64,000 nucleotides of DNA from Desulfovirgula sp. (GTDB lineage Bacteria > Bacillota > Desulfotomaculia > Desulfotomaculales > Nap2-2B), in contig DYES01000028.1 in NCBI GenBank assembly GCA_020725585.1, positions 1 to 64,000 of the forward strand, in the 5' to 3' direction. The stretch's first letter is position 1, and each line of letters begins with the position of its first letter. A program made the translations under genes and the position numbers. Shown piece after piece: positions 50,401-60,424 of this stretch. Under the pieces are notes generated by a model. The model was given only the letters and a program-made list of their open reading frames with translations, made no database searches and was not told the origin of the DNA.

Positions 50401-52563
50401 CTATAAATTGCTCTTTGTCTCCTCTAGTATGTCCCCCACTACCTCGCCAATGGTCACGTTGCCGTTGTTCTCTTTGGGCCTGGATTTTTGGTTCCTGGCC
50501 TTGCGGGCTTCGTAGTTGGCCTCCCGGTGAGACAGGCGGATGCGCTTTTCCACAGGATCCACATTTAAAACCTTGACCTTGATCTCTTCCCCTTCCTGAA
50601 CGACCTCGTCGGGGGTGCCCACGTGATAGTCGGCCAGGTGCGAAATATGCACCAGCCCTTCCACGCCGGGCTCCAGCTCCACAAAGGCGCCAAAGGAAGC
50701 CAGCCGGACGACTTTGGCCCCAACGATACTGCCCACGGGGTACTTTTCTTCCACCTTATCCCACGGGTTGGGCAAGACCTGCTTTAAGCCCAAAGAGATC
50801 TTTTCATTTTCGGGGTCTACCCGCAAAACCATTACTTCGATTTCATCGCCGACTTTCAATACGTCGGAGGGATGATTGATGCGGTACCAGGCCATCTCAG
50901 AAATATGCAACAGGCCGTCCACCCCGCCGATATCCACGAAAGCCCCGAAACTGGTCAGCCTCCGGACTACTCCTTTAACCACCTGACCCTCCTGCAGACC
51001 GGCAAAAATCTCTTTGCGCCGCCTGACCAGCTCCTCTTCCAGGAGGGCCTTGCGGGAAAGAATGGCCTTCCTTTTGTTTCGGTTCAGCTCGATCACCTTG
51101 GCTCTGACGGTCTTCCCCAAATAAGCGCTTAAATCCTCCACATAGCTCCTTTCCACCAGCGAGGCCGGCAGAAAAGCCCGCAGGCCTACATCCACCAGCA
51201 GGCCGCCTTTCACCACTTCCCGCACGACGCCTTCCACAGGCTCGCCGTTTTCCATGCGCTCCTGGAGCTCCACCCACGCTCTGCGGATATCCGCCCTCGC
51301 CTTGGAAAGAAGCAGCCTGCCTTCGTTATCTTCCACCTTGACGACAACAACCTCTATTTCATCTCCCACCCTCACGACATCCTGGGGAGAAGTAACTTCA
51401 AAAACCGAAAGCTCTTTTAAGGGAATAACCCCTTCTGATTTCGCGCCCACATCGACCAGCACTTCATCGTTGTTTACCTGCACCACTACTCCTCGGACGA
51501 CCTGGCCGGGACGTAAGGCGCGCACTTCTACGGCCTCTTTCATTTCTTCTAAAGAAGTTTGCGGGCGGCCCTCTTCCTTCTCCTCCTCGCCCTCGGGGGC
51601 CGGCTGCTCCGCATCGGCCGGAAGGTTTTCCTCTGGGCCTTCCAGGCTCCCCACGGTCCTTTCTTCAATGCCGTTTGCTGCCGCTTCTTTTTCTTCCGTC
51701 AAAGTTTCTTGCGCTTCTGTCACTTCACCCAACTCCTTCATCCGTCTTTGAACCTCCTCTACAATCCAGTGCGGCGTTGATGCTCCCGCAGTTAGACCGG
51801 CCACCCTCACCCCGGCAAACCAGCTGGGGTTCAGCTCACCGGCAGTTTCCACCTGGTAGGTGGGCGTTCCGGCGGCCTTGCTTAATTCCGCCAGCCTCCT
51901 CGTATTGGCGCTGTTCGCGCCCCCCACGACCACCATGGCTTCCACTTCCCGGGCCAGTTTTAAAGTAGCCTCCTGCCGCAAACCGGTAGCGTGGCAGATT
52001 GTATTGTATACTTCCAGGTGCTCTGCCTTCTTTTGGAGAACACCCACCACCGCCTGGAAGTTGGCCAAGGGCTGCGTAGTTTGAGCTAAGACGGCCGCTT
52101 TCGACATTGAAGGGAGGGATTCAGCCTCACCTGGCCCTTCCACCACCAAGGCCTGCCCATTAGTACAGCCCATTATACCCTTTACTTCTGGGTGCCCTTT
52201 ATCGCCGACGATGACCACCTGAAATCCCCTGGCGGTTAACTCCCCGGCAATATCCTGGGCTTTCCGCACAAAAGGACAGGTCGCGTCTACCATCGCCAAG
52301 CCCTTTTCCTTAATCCGGGCCAAAATATCAGGCCCCACGCCGTGAGCAGGAATGATCACCACCGCTCCTGGCGGAGCTTCCTCTACGCTCCCGATTTCTT
52401 TGACCCCTTCATTTTCCAGTTCCCTCACCGCTTGCGGATTGTGAATAAGCGGGCCCAAAGTATAAACTTCCTGCTCTTTTGCACTTTGCTTGGCCAGCTC
52501 CACGGCGCGGGTAACGCCGAAGCAAAAACCTGCGCCCCTGGCCAGGATAACTTTCAACGCCAA
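50401..52563 (-). CDS. ispH: Bifunctional IspH / ribosomal protein S1
   Basis: A 720-residue fusion. Residues 1-285 are IspH, the [4Fe-4S] HMBPP reductase of the non-mevalonate isoprenoid pathway: GFCFGVTRA, VDATCPFVRKA and NTICHATGLRQEA give the three cluster cysteines. An acidic linker leads to four S1 RNA-binding domains (for example VKGVVRRLTSFGAFVDIGGVDGLLHISEM), as in ribosomal protein S1. This fusion is known from several Clostridia. It heads the ispH-rpsA unit; plsC, cmk and aroA are upstream. Confidence 0.95.
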   Translation of the reverse strand: MALKVILARGAGFCFGVTRAVELAKQSAKEQEVYTLGPLIHNPQAVRELENEGVKEIGSVEEAPPGAVVIIPAHGVGPDILARIKEKGLAMVDATCPFVRKAQDIAGELTARGFQVVIVGDKGHPEVKGIMGCTNGQALVVEGPGEAESLPSMSKAAVLAQTTQPLANFQAVVGVLQKKAEHLEVYNTICHATGLRQEATLKLAREVEAMVVVGGANSANTRRLAELSKAAGTPTYQVETAGELNPSWFAGVRVAGLTAGASTPHWIVEEVQRRMKELGEVTEAQETLTEEKEAAANGIEERTVGSLEGPEENLPADAEQPAPEGEEEKEEGRPQTSLEEMKEAVEVRALRPGQVVRGVVVQVNNDEVLVDVGAKSEGVIPLKELSVFEVTSPQDVVRVGDEIEVVVVKVEDNEGRLLLSKARADIRRAWVELQERMENGEPVEGVVREVVKGGLLVDVGLRAFLPASLVERSYVEDLSAYLGKTVRAKVIELNRNKRKAILSRKALLEEELVRRRKEIFAGLQEGQVVKGVVRRLTSFGAFVDIGGVDGLLHISEMAWYRINHPSDVLKVGDEIEVMVLRVDPENEKISLGLKQVLPNPWDKVEEKYPVGSIVGAKVVRLASFGAFVELEPGVEGLVHISHLADYHVGTPDEVVQEGEEIKVKVLNVDPVEKRIRLSHREANYEARKARNQKSRPKENNGNVTIGEVVGDILEETKSNL

Positions 52564-53142
52564 TCACCGCTCTTTTTCAATCAAACTGGCAATTTCCCGC
52601 ATCACGGCCGCGGCGGCCGTTTGGTACTCTTCCTTGCTTCTTTTCAGGCCGGAAAAGTCTAAAGGCTTGCCGATAACCACCTTCACCCGGCCGAAAACCC
52701 CCCTGGTGCCGGTTAAAGCCACCGGCAGCACGGGAACTCTCCCGTGCAGAGCCAGCATGGCCACCCCGATATGCGGGGGCAGCAGCTTTCCGGTATGGCT
52801 TCTGGTTCCCTCCGGAAAGATCCCGACCGCCTGGCCCTGGCGAAGAAGCTTAAGCGCCTGTTTAACGGACCTGGCGTCAGAACCCGCCCGGGACACCGGG
52901 AAGGCGCCGAGGGCGGTAATGATCGCCCCCAGAACAGGTATCGAAAAAAGCTCCGCCTTGGCCATAAAAAATACTTTCCGCGGCAGCGCGCAGCCCACCA
53001 CCACGGGATCCCAGTAGCTCACGTGATTGCTTGCCACAATCAAGCCGCCGCGGGGCGGGACTTGCTCTAGTCCAAAAACCTGCCAGCGCCGCAGGAGGAA
53101 TAACACAATCCGGCAAAAAGCCCTGGCGAAGCAATAAAACAT
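52564..53142 (-). CDS. plsC: 1-acyl-sn-glycerol-3-phosphate acyltransferase
   Basis: A 192-residue PlsC-type acyltransferase with SNHVSYWDPVVVG (HX4D motif) and FPEGTRSHTGKLLPP (second motif). It makes phosphatidate from the plsY product. It starts one base after the cmk stop and ends one base before the ispH gene begins, so cmk-plsC-ispH is one tight unit. Confidence 0.95.
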   Translation of the reverse strand: MFYCFARAFCRIVLFLLRRWQVFGLEQVPPRGGLIVASNHVSYWDPVVVGCALPRKVFFMAKAELFSIPVLGAIITALGAFPVSRAGSDARSVKQALKLLRQGQAVGIFPEGTRSHTGKLLPPHIGVAMLALHGRVPVLPVALTGTRGVFGRVKVVIGKPLDFSGLKRSKEEYQTAAAAVMREIASLIEKER

Positions 53143-53820
53143 CTAACCCGTTTTCCTCCTGACCTGGCTTATAATGAACTCCACCACTTCTTCGGCGCGC
53201 ATATGGGAACAATCAATTACTTGCGCTTCATGGGCCGGCCGTAAAGGGGCGACCTCACGGGAGCTATCCAGGAAATCGCGCTCTTTTATTTCTTCTTTCA
53301 GCCGGGCCAGCGGCACTTCTTCACCCGCGGCCTTTAAATCCGCCTGGCGCCGCCTGGCGCGCTCTTCCTCGGAAGCGGTAAGAAAAAATTTAAATTGCGC
53401 CTCGGGCAGGATCACCGTTCCGGCATCCCTGCCCTCCATCACCACGCCGGCGCCCCTGGCCATTTCCCTTTGCCGGCGCACCAGTTCGCTTCTCACGCCG
53501 GCAGCGCGGGCCACCAGGGAAACATGTTGGGATACGCGGGGAGACCTGATCTCCCGCGTTACGTCCTCCCCGTCTAAAAACACCCGCGTAACTTCCCGGG
53601 GATCGGTAGTCAGCACAATATTTACGGAAGCCGCCAGTTCCGCCAGAGCCGCCGCGTCGTTTAAGTCAATTCCCGCGCGCAAGGCTTTTAAGGCAACGGC
53701 CCGGTACATGGCCCCCGTATCTACATACAAATACCCCAAACGCCGGGCCAGCATCCTGGCCACCGTACTCTTTCCGGCCCCGGCGGGCCCGTCAATGGTA
53801 ATGCAAACTCTTTTCGACAT
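53143..53820 (-). CDS. cmk: Cytidylate kinase
   Basis: A 225-residue nucleoside monophosphate kinase phosphorylating CMP/dCMP. ITIDGPAGAGKSTVARMLARRLGYLYVDTGAMYRAVAL is the P-loop and NMP-binding start; MEGRDAGTVILPEAQFKFFLTASEEERARRR follows. ATG 53820 is used; the frame reaches 53880 with non-family residues. Confidence 0.95.
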   Translation of the reverse strand: MSKRVCITIDGPAGAGKSTVARMLARRLGYLYVDTGAMYRAVALKALRAGIDLNDAAALAELAASVNIVLTTDPREVTRVFLDGEDVTREIRSPRVSQHVSLVARAAGVRSELVRRQREMARGAGVVMEGRDAGTVILPEAQFKFFLTASEEERARRRQADLKAAGEEVPLARLKEEIKERDFLDSSREVAPLRPAHEAQVIDCSHMRAEEVVEFIISQVRRKTG

Positions 53821-53905
53821 TACTGCACCGTTTTCCTTTTTAACCTCATTTATTTTACCGCAAATCCGCCCTGCTGTCATCCCTTTTGGGCCACTTTTTA
53901 AAGTA

Positions 53906-55198
53906 TTATTTTTCCCGCAGGGAATTTAATACGTCAAAAAATCCGGGGAAGGAAACCGCCACGCACTCCGCATCTTTAATCACCGTCTTCCCCCGGGCGA
54001 CCAGACCGGCCACCGCCATCGCCATGGCGATGCGGTGGTCCCCGTGACTGGCGCAAACCGCCCCCCGCAGAGGGCGCCCGCCTCTAATGACCAGGCCGTC
54101 GGGGAGTTCCTCAACAGCCGCGTTAAATTTGCGCAGCTCTTCGGTTAAAACAGCAAGGCGGTTGCTTTCTTTTACCTTTAATTCCGCCGCGTCCCTGATC
54201 ACGGTTTCGCCGCTGGCCACAGCGCCCGCCACGGCAAGCGCAGGGACCTCGTCAAGCAGGCGGGGGATCATGTCTCCAGCGACAACCACCCCTTTGAGCG
54301 GCGAACTCTTGACGCGGATGTCGGCCACGGGCTCCCCGCTCATCTCCCTTTCGTTGAGCAGCTCCAGTTCGGCCCCCATCTTCCTTAAGACATCTATAAT
54401 TCCAGAACGGGTGGGATTGATCCCCACCCCCCTAATGATCAGGTCGGAATCCGGCGTACAGGCCCCGGCCACTATGAAAAAAGCGGCCGAAGAGATGTCG
54501 CCGGGAATTTTCAGCGACCGCCCGGAAAGCTGCTGCCCGCCTTCGAGAGAAATTGTGTTCCCGGCAATCTCAAGCCGGGCGCCAAAATATTTTAAAAGGC
54601 GCTCCGTATGGTCCCGGGAGGCCATTGGCTCCGTAACCGTAGTACGCCCCCGGGCGAGCAGGCCCGCCAGCAGGATGGCAGATTTTACCTGGGCGCTGGC
54701 CACCGGCAGCGTATAGCAGATACCGTGGAGGCCGCCTCCGCAAACGGCCAGGGGGGCGTATTCCCCGCCCTGGCGCCCCCAGATGCGGGCGCCCATTTCC
54801 CTTAAAGGCCCGGTAACCCTGCGCATGGGCCGGCGCCTTAAAGAAGGGTCCCCGGTAAGGACGCTAAAAAAAGGCAGGCCGGCCAGAATCCCGGCCAAAA
54901 GACGCATGGTGGTGCCAGAATTGGCCGCGTCGAGCACGTCGGCCGGTTCCCGCAAGGCGTCCGGGCCGCGTCCGCGAACAAAAAGAGTGTTTTCCCCGGT
55001 GGGACCGGCAATTTCCACCCCCAGCTCCCGGAAGCAACGGACAGTGGCGAGGCAATCTTCTCCGGCAAGAAAATTCTCGATGCAGGTATCCCCGCTGGCC
55101 AGCGCGCCCAGCATCACGGCGCGGTGGGAAATGGACTTGTCGCCGGGGACGCGTACCGCGCCGCGCAAAGATTGAACGGGCTCCACTACAAAATCCAT
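53906..55198 (-). CDS. aroA: 3-phosphoshikimate 1-carboxyvinyltransferase
   Basis: A 430-residue EPSP synthase of the shikimate pathway. GDKSISHRAVMLGALASGDT and NSGTTMRLLAGILAG bind the substrates, SLRRRPMRRVTGPLREMGA and VKESNRLAVLTEELRKFNA and HGDHRIAMAMAVAGL are the other conserved motifs. Complete and normal length. It is first in the aroA-cmk-plsC-ispH run. Confidence 0.97.
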   Translation of the reverse strand: MDFVVEPVQSLRGAVRVPGDKSISHRAVMLGALASGDTCIENFLAGEDCLATVRCFRELGVEIAGPTGENTLFVRGRGPDALREPADVLDAANSGTTMRLLAGILAGLPFFSVLTGDPSLRRRPMRRVTGPLREMGARIWGRQGGEYAPLAVCGGGLHGICYTLPVASAQVKSAILLAGLLARGRTTVTEPMASRDHTERLLKYFGARLEIAGNTISLEGGQQLSGRSLKIPGDISSAAFFIVAGACTPDSDLIIRGVGINPTRSGIIDVLRKMGAELELLNEREMSGEPVADIRVKSSPLKGVVVAGDMIPRLLDEVPALAVAGAVASGETVIRDAAELKVKESNRLAVLTEELRKFNAAVEELPDGLVIRGGRPLRGAVCASHGDHRIAMAMAVAGLVARGKTVIKDAECVAVSFPGFFDVLNSLREK

Positions 55199-55415
55199 AA
55201 ACTCACCAGCTTGAATTCACCCGAAAACCATTTACAGTTACTTCGACGTTCTCGCCCGCTTTCCTCCTTGTCTTTATTCTTTCTTTATTTTTTCTTTATT
55301 CTTATTCTGATTCTTTTCTTCCGTCTTTTTCATCTTCACGTCCAAAAAAGTTTTTTACCTTCCCATGTTGCTTTCGACCATTTTTTGCCGTTTTTTGAAT
55401 TTGCTGCTCCCCTGC

Positions 55416-55448
55416 AAAATAAAAAAGGAGCGCCTTGCGCGCCCCCTT
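55416..55448 (-). terminator. Terminator of the debranching-enzyme gene
   Basis: ggagcgc (55427-55433) pairs with gcgcgcccc (55437-55445, one bulge) and on the minus strand ttttttatttt follows. It lies 16 bases past the stop at 55464. Confidence 0.8.
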
Positions 55449-55463
55449 CTTAAAAAAATTATT

Positions 55464-57641
55464 TTAAGTCTCAATGACCACGCGGACGTCCCCGGTCGTT
55501 TTTAAGACGCCGCAGTAGGTCTTGCCCTGCTTCCGGGTGAACTCCAGATCTACCCTGCCGGACCCCACCCTTAAATTCTGCACCACCATTTCCTGTATCC
55601 ACGAAGGAAGAAAAGGTTTGCAGATATGCACTTCCTGATGACGGCAAGAAATGCCCAGCATGATCTGGACCAAAAGGGGAATCGTTCCCACCGCCCAGGC
55701 CTGGGGATTGCAGGCGGTAGGATAAAGCACCGGGCCGCCTTCGGCCCGCCGGGTAAAACCGCAGAACACTTCCGGCAGCCGGTGGTAGGGAAAGTACATG
55801 GCCGCTTCAAAGAGGTTCGTGATCACCTGTTCGAGCAAATTAAATAAATTTAAGGTCCTTAAACCGTAGGCGACAATCGCGTTATCGTGGGGCCAGACGG
55901 AGCCGTTGTGATAGCTCATCGGGTTGTAGGGCTTGACTGACTTGCTCATCGTGCGGATGCCCCACCCCGAATACATATCGGGTTTAAACAACCGCCTGGC
56001 GACGGCCCTGGCCTTTTCGGCAGGCAGAATGCCCGTAAACAGGCAGTGCCCGGCGTTGGAAACGGGAGTTTTGATTGGTTTTTTGTCGCCGTCGAGGGCA
56101 AAGGCCACGAATTCCTCTTCATCCAGCCAAAAGGCCTTTAAAAACTTTTCCTGCAGTTTCCTCGCTTTAGCTTCCGCTTCCTCGGCCGCCCGCTCCTCCC
56201 CCAGGGCGCGGAACATTTCGGCCGCTCTTGAGAGGGCCAGGTAATAATAGGCCTGCACTTCGACCAGGGCGATCGGCCCCCGGGGGATATTCCCTTCCAG
56301 ATCAATGACGCCGTCCCAGGAATCTTTCCAGCCCTGGTTCACCAGGCCCCGGGCCGAGCGGCAGGAATATTCGATGAAACCATCGCCGTCAGCGTCCCCG
56401 TAGTCCCGGCACCACTGCAAAGCCCTGGCCAGGTTCCCGGCCAGCCTTTCCAGGAAGGGGCGGTCGCCCGTCCAGCGGTAAGTTTCCGACAGCAAAATTA
56501 TAAACCAGAGGGTGGCGTCCACGCTCCCGTAATAAGGAGTATGGGGGATCTCCCCGCAGGAAGCCAGCTCCCCTCTTCTTAACTCGTGCAAAATTTTCCC
56601 GGGCTCTTCGTCCCGCCAGGGGTTATCCTCCTTTCCCTGGAGGGCGGCCAAAAAAGACAAGGTTTCTTTGGCGATCACCGGGTTGATCAGCAGCGTTTGC
56701 CAGCCCACGATGAGGGCGTCCCGTCCGAAAGGGGCCGCGTACCACGGCACCCCGGCCTGGACGATGGTGCCCAGGTCGGGATAGGTGGTGCGCAGCGAAT
56801 AAAGGTCCGTGATGGTGCGCTGCAACATCTGGGCGATGTACAAATTATCGCTGGAAAAAGAAGCGCATTCCTCTTTCCACTGCTGGTAGCCAAGGTACTT
56901 TCTTTTCACCGCGCTTCGGAAAACGGCGCTGACCACATGCTTGTCCTTGCCGAAGGAGGACTTCGGCCTGCTGTTGACCATCGGCCTGGCCTGCATGTAA
57001 AGATAAACTTTTTTGCCCGGCGGCAGGCTCAAAGAAAACCTGGCCCGGGCCAAAAAACCATCTACTGAAATTTCCTCCGGGAAGGGGGAAAAGGAAACGC
57101 GGGTGTACCGCCCGACGCCGTCGAGCCCCCGGTAACCGAAAAGAACGCCGTCTGAAGCCGGTGCGGGGGCAAACAACTCCCCCCGCCGCGCCCTTTCAAA
57201 CCCCCGGATTTCAAAGATGTCTAAAAAATCCGCGCCCAGCTCCAGCTCCAGGTTGACATCCACGCGCACCGGGTTGAAATTAATCAGCCGCAGCCTTTGC
57301 AAAAGCGCGCCGTCGAGCACGCGCAGCACCCTGATGTGCAGGGTCTGCGGGGGGATGGCCGCGCCGCTCCTCGGCAAAGCGGGGTTAGTTAGCTCAAATT
57401 GCGCGAAGTGGCTCTCTCTGATGGAGGAAGAAAGAAAAACAGTTGACTGGTTATCCAAAAAAATTCTTAAACAGCTGAGAAACCTCGTGTCCTGATAATA
57501 GAGCCCCAGCCCGGAATGAGCGGTGGCGGATATTTCGCCGTTGGGCTGGGAGGTGACAAACAGCTCGCCGTCTTTTAAAACCTCTACCGACAGTGGTGTG
57601 TTCACCGACTCGCCAAAATAAGTTATGTCTAACACCAACAT
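55464..57641 (-). CDS. Amylo-alpha-1,6-glucosidase (glycogen debranching enzyme)
   Basis: A 725-residue enzyme. The N-terminal GDE-type beta domain (residues 1-250, GLYYQDTRFLSCLRIFLDNQ) is followed by an (alpha/alpha)6 catalytic barrel containing GVPWYAAPFGRDALIVGWQTLLI, YYGSVDATLWFIILLSETYRWTGD, NQGWKDSWDG and SYHNGSVWPHDNAIVAYGL, the GDE_C signature. It cleaves alpha-1,6 branch points, probably of glycogen or a similar storage glucan. It is paired with the glycosyltransferase upstream. Confidence 0.93.
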   Translation of the reverse strand: MLVLDITYFGESVNTPLSVEVLKDGELFVTSQPNGEISATAHSGLGLYYQDTRFLSCLRIFLDNQSTVFLSSSIRESHFAQFELTNPALPRSGAAIPPQTLHIRVLRVLDGALLQRLRLINFNPVRVDVNLELELGADFLDIFEIRGFERARRGELFAPAPASDGVLFGYRGLDGVGRYTRVSFSPFPEEISVDGFLARARFSLSLPPGKKVYLYMQARPMVNSRPKSSFGKDKHVVSAVFRSAVKRKYLGYQQWKEECASFSSDNLYIAQMLQRTITDLYSLRTTYPDLGTIVQAGVPWYAAPFGRDALIVGWQTLLINPVIAKETLSFLAALQGKEDNPWRDEEPGKILHELRRGELASCGEIPHTPYYGSVDATLWFIILLSETYRWTGDRPFLERLAGNLARALQWCRDYGDADGDGFIEYSCRSARGLVNQGWKDSWDGVIDLEGNIPRGPIALVEVQAYYYLALSRAAEMFRALGEERAAEEAEAKARKLQEKFLKAFWLDEEEFVAFALDGDKKPIKTPVSNAGHCLFTGILPAEKARAVARRLFKPDMYSGWGIRTMSKSVKPYNPMSYHNGSVWPHDNAIVAYGLRTLNLFNLLEQVITNLFEAAMYFPYHRLPEVFCGFTRRAEGGPVLYPTACNPQAWAVGTIPLLVQIMLGISCRHQEVHICKPFLPSWIQEMVVQNLRVGSGRVDLEFTRKQGKTYCGVLKTTGDVRVVIET

Positions 57642-57669
57642 CCCCTGTTCTTTGGCAAGATAAGATAAT

Positions 57670-58887
57670 TTAAGCTATGTGTTTTTGTCTGGCGCGCAGG
57701 CCGTTGTTGCGCCAGTAAGAGGACAAGACATCCCCGTAAACGTGCAGGGTACGGGCGGCCATCAGTTCCTTCGTGAAATATTTTTGCGCCATCTTCCGCC
57801 CACTTTGTCCCATCTGGCGGGCCAGAACCGGCTCGGCCAGCAGCTGGCAGCAGCGCTCGGCCAGCATCCGGGGATCGTTCATGGGCACGATAAACCCGTT
57901 GACCCGGTCCTTCACCACTTCCGGCATGCCCCCCGCGCGGCTGACCACAATGGGTCTGGCCGTAGCCATGGATTCCAGCATCACCAGCCCGAAGGGCTCT
58001 TCAAAGCAGGAAGGATAAATACATACTTCCGCCCCCCGGTAAACCAGAGGCATTTTCTCCCACGGGAAAAACTCGATATAAACATGGTCCCGCAGCCCCA
58101 GTTCGGCAATCAGATCTTTTATCTGGGCCACTTCTTTGCTCTGGTAACTCCCCCAGTCCACGGTTTTCTCCGTGCCGGCCATCACCAGCAGCGCGTCCGG
58201 AAAGCGCTCTTTGATGTAAGCCAGCGCCTGGACGCTGACGTGGGAACCCTTCGCCAGGCTCATGCGCGCGGGGTGGAAAATCACCCGCCGGTTCAAAAAG
58301 CGCCCGAACGCCTCTTTGACTTCCGCATAATCTCCATCCGGTCTAAAGAGCTCCAGATCGATGCCGTGATGGATAACGGTAATCTTCTCGCCATCATACC
58401 CCGATTTAATCAATTCTTTCTTAATATACCGGCTGACCGCAATCACGGCATCCCAGTATGAGGCCCGGAAGTTGAACGCCTCCCACAGGTCATCCGCCCA
58501 CACGTTGTGGGCGGTAAGCACCAGGGGAATCCCCTGGCTGTCCTTGACCGCAAACAGGGCATCGGCGTGCTCCGGGCTAAAGTAATGCATGTTGTGCGCA
58601 TGGATCACGTCAGGTTTTTCTTCTTTAATAAAACGATCAATTTCATCAAAAATCTCTTTATTCTTTTGCCTGAGCAAAGCGGGATTAAGCGAGTTGAGAT
58701 CAAACAAGTCGCTCCGGTAAATCTTCATCCCTCGCCATGTAGATTCCTTTTCTGCACCGTTTACAGAACCTGTCAAAAGGCTCACCCGGCAGCCGAACCG
58801 CACCAGTTCGGGACCCAGCATGGCCAGGTGACTTTCCACTCCTCCAATGATGGGAGGAAACGCCCAATGCAGCATGGCAACTTTCAT
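57670..58887 (-). CDS. GT4-family glycosyltransferase
   Basis: A 405-residue retaining glycosyltransferase. MKVAMLHWAFPPIIGGVESHLAMLGPELVRFG is the acceptor-side GGVE motif, and CFEEPFGLVMLESMATARPIV is the E-x7-E donor-side motif. ATG 58887 follows tggagg. It lies 28 bases upstream of the debranching enzyme gene; GT4 enzymes near such genes often make or modify alpha-glucan, but the donor and acceptor are not determined. Confidence 0.92.
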   Translation of the reverse strand: MKVAMLHWAFPPIIGGVESHLAMLGPELVRFGCRVSLLTGSVNGAEKESTWRGMKIYRSDLFDLNSLNPALLRQKNKEIFDEIDRFIKEEKPDVIHAHNMHYFSPEHADALFAVKDSQGIPLVLTAHNVWADDLWEAFNFRASYWDAVIAVSRYIKKELIKSGYDGEKITVIHHGIDLELFRPDGDYAEVKEAFGRFLNRRVIFHPARMSLAKGSHVSVQALAYIKERFPDALLVMAGTEKTVDWGSYQSKEVAQIKDLIAELGLRDHVYIEFFPWEKMPLVYRGAEVCIYPSCFEEPFGLVMLESMATARPIVVSRAGGMPEVVKDRVNGFIVPMNDPRMLAERCCQLLAEPVLARQMGQSGRKMAQKYFTKELMAARTLHVYGDVLSSYWRNNGLRARQKHIA

Positions 58888-59279
58888 GTTTACCACCTCC
58901 ATAAAATTTGACGGCCACGTTATCTAAAATATTCTCGCCGGGCCCGTTCTATGAGTTGCCATACTCCACTTGCGGACAGGATGCAGTTCAGAACCCTGGA
59001 ATTTTTTTACCACTGAACCTGAAGGTAAAAACCAGCCAGGAATGAGATTACCAAAAAAAGTGACGATCGCTAATAATTATAAATAACATCCCTGGATAAT
59101 GTCAATTCCAAAATATTTATATTATGGTTTACATTACCATACAATACTAACTTAATTCTAACGCCTTTTCTAACTTATCCTTTCTTCCTTATTCCTTATT
59201 CCTTCCTTCCCTCCCGCGTGTATTTTTCTGCTTTCCGGCCATACTAAAACAAACGCACGTTTTGACGGGAGAGAAAGAT
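58888..59279. other. Divergent intergenic region
   Basis: These 392 AT-rich bases separate the divergent glycosyltransferase and tepA genes. There is a pyrimidine-rich run (59175-59213) on the plus strand and no gene or clear terminator. I saw no convincing promoter. Confidence 0.3.
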
Positions 59280-60116
59280 ATGTTTTTTGAGCATCCGCAA
59301 AATCAGGGGGAATATCCCAATTTCCCCGGCCCTGGCCCCGATCCTGAACTCGATCCCGCTCCGCCACCGGGAGAAAAACCGAAAAGGCCCGACTTGCCGA
59401 ATCCCGGCGAACCCCAGGCGCCCAGGCGGGTGCAGGGGCAGCGCAAAGAAAACATGCAGGCCCTCAAGGAATTGGGGACAAGTGCGCTGCCGGAGATAAA
59501 AAGCAATATCCACTGCCTGACCATCGTCGGCCAGATTGAGGGGCATCTGGTCCTCCCTCCCCAGAACAAAACGACGAAATATGAACATCTTCTTCCCCAG
59601 CTGGTGGCCCTGGAACAAAGCCCCGAAATCGAAGGGGTTTTGGTGGTGTTAAATACGGTGGGCGGGGATGTGGAGGCCGGCCTGGCCATCGCGGAAATGA
59701 TCGCCGGGCTATCCAAACCCACCGTCTCCATCGTGCTGGGCGGGGGGCACAGCATAGGCGTGCCGGTGGCAGTTTCAGCTAGATATTCCTTTATTACCCA
59801 AACTGCCAGCATGACTATTCATCCGATAAGGTTAAATGGTCTAATCATTGGCGTGCCACAGACATGGGAATATTTAGAGAAAATGCAGGACAGGGTGGTG
59901 CGTTTTGTCGTTCAGCATTCAAGAATCAGCGAAGCCGCTTTCCGGGAGATGATGTTCAGAAGCGGCGAACTGGCCCGGGACATCGGCACGGTGCTCATCG
60001 GCAAAGAAGCGGTGGAATGCGGCCTGATCGACGAGGTGGGCAGCGTGGGGCAGGCGGTGAAAAAACTGCAAGAGATGATCGCCGGGCGCAAGCAAAACAG
60101 CGGGCAGCCGGCATAG
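59280..60116 (+). CDS. tepA: ClpP-family protease, translocation-enhancing protein TepA type
   Basis: A 278-residue serine-protease-fold protein. After a proline-rich N-terminal region (residues 15-55), the domain has [53 protein letters not shown], with the serine region SIGVPVA and the HP segment conserved in TepA/YlzJ loci. ATG 59280 follows gggagag. A stretch at about 59780-59890 is visibly more AT-rich than the surrounding gene. It precedes ylzJ as in many Clostridia. Confidence 0.9.
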   Translation: MFFEHPQNQGEYPNFPGPGPDPELDPAPPPGEKPKRPDLPNPGEPQAPRRVQGQRKENMQALKELGTSALPEIKSNIHCLTIVGQIEGHLVLPPQNKTTKYEHLLPQLVALEQSPEIEGVLVVLNTVGGDVEAGLAIAEMIAGLSKPTVSIVLGGGHSIGVPVAVSARYSFITQTASMTIHPIRLNGLIIGVPQTWEYLEKMQDRVVRFVVQHSRISEAAFREMMFRSGELARDIGTVLIGKEAVECGLIDEVGSVGQAVKKLQEMIAGRKQNSGQPA

Positions 60117-60160
60117 AAGGGCGCAAAAAACAAAAATATGCAAAAAGGGGTTTTGAGCTT

Positions 60161-60379
60161 ATGCTTTTATATACGCCTTTGCCTATAGAGCTGGTAATTG
60201 AGGGAATAGAAGAGTTGCCGGCCGCCGCAACGCGCTCGGTGGAGATAGAAGGCGTTCCGGTGGTGGTAGAAGATGTCGGCCAGGGCAAATACAGGATCCT
60301 GAAGCTGTTGAGCACCAACCCTTACGATTACCTGCGCCCCAACCTTTACCCGGGCGCCGTAATTAAATACCAGGGCTGA
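60161..60379 (+). CDS. ylzJ: YlzJ-like protein
   Basis: A 72-residue protein beginning MLLYTPLPIELVIEGIEE and containing NPYDYLRPNLYPGAVI, the YlzJ family pattern. It follows tepA by 44 bases with an aaaagggg site. In related genomes it precedes ftsK/spoIIIE; here the downstream DNA is accessory and decayed. Confidence 0.9.
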   Translation: MLLYTPLPIELVIEGIEELPAAATRSVEIEGVPVVVEDVGQGKYRILKLLSTNPYDYLRPNLYPGAVIKYQG

Positions 60380-60424
60380 GCTGGGGAAAAATAATAATTT
60401 ATGGAGTAGCTAAACGAGCGTTCT

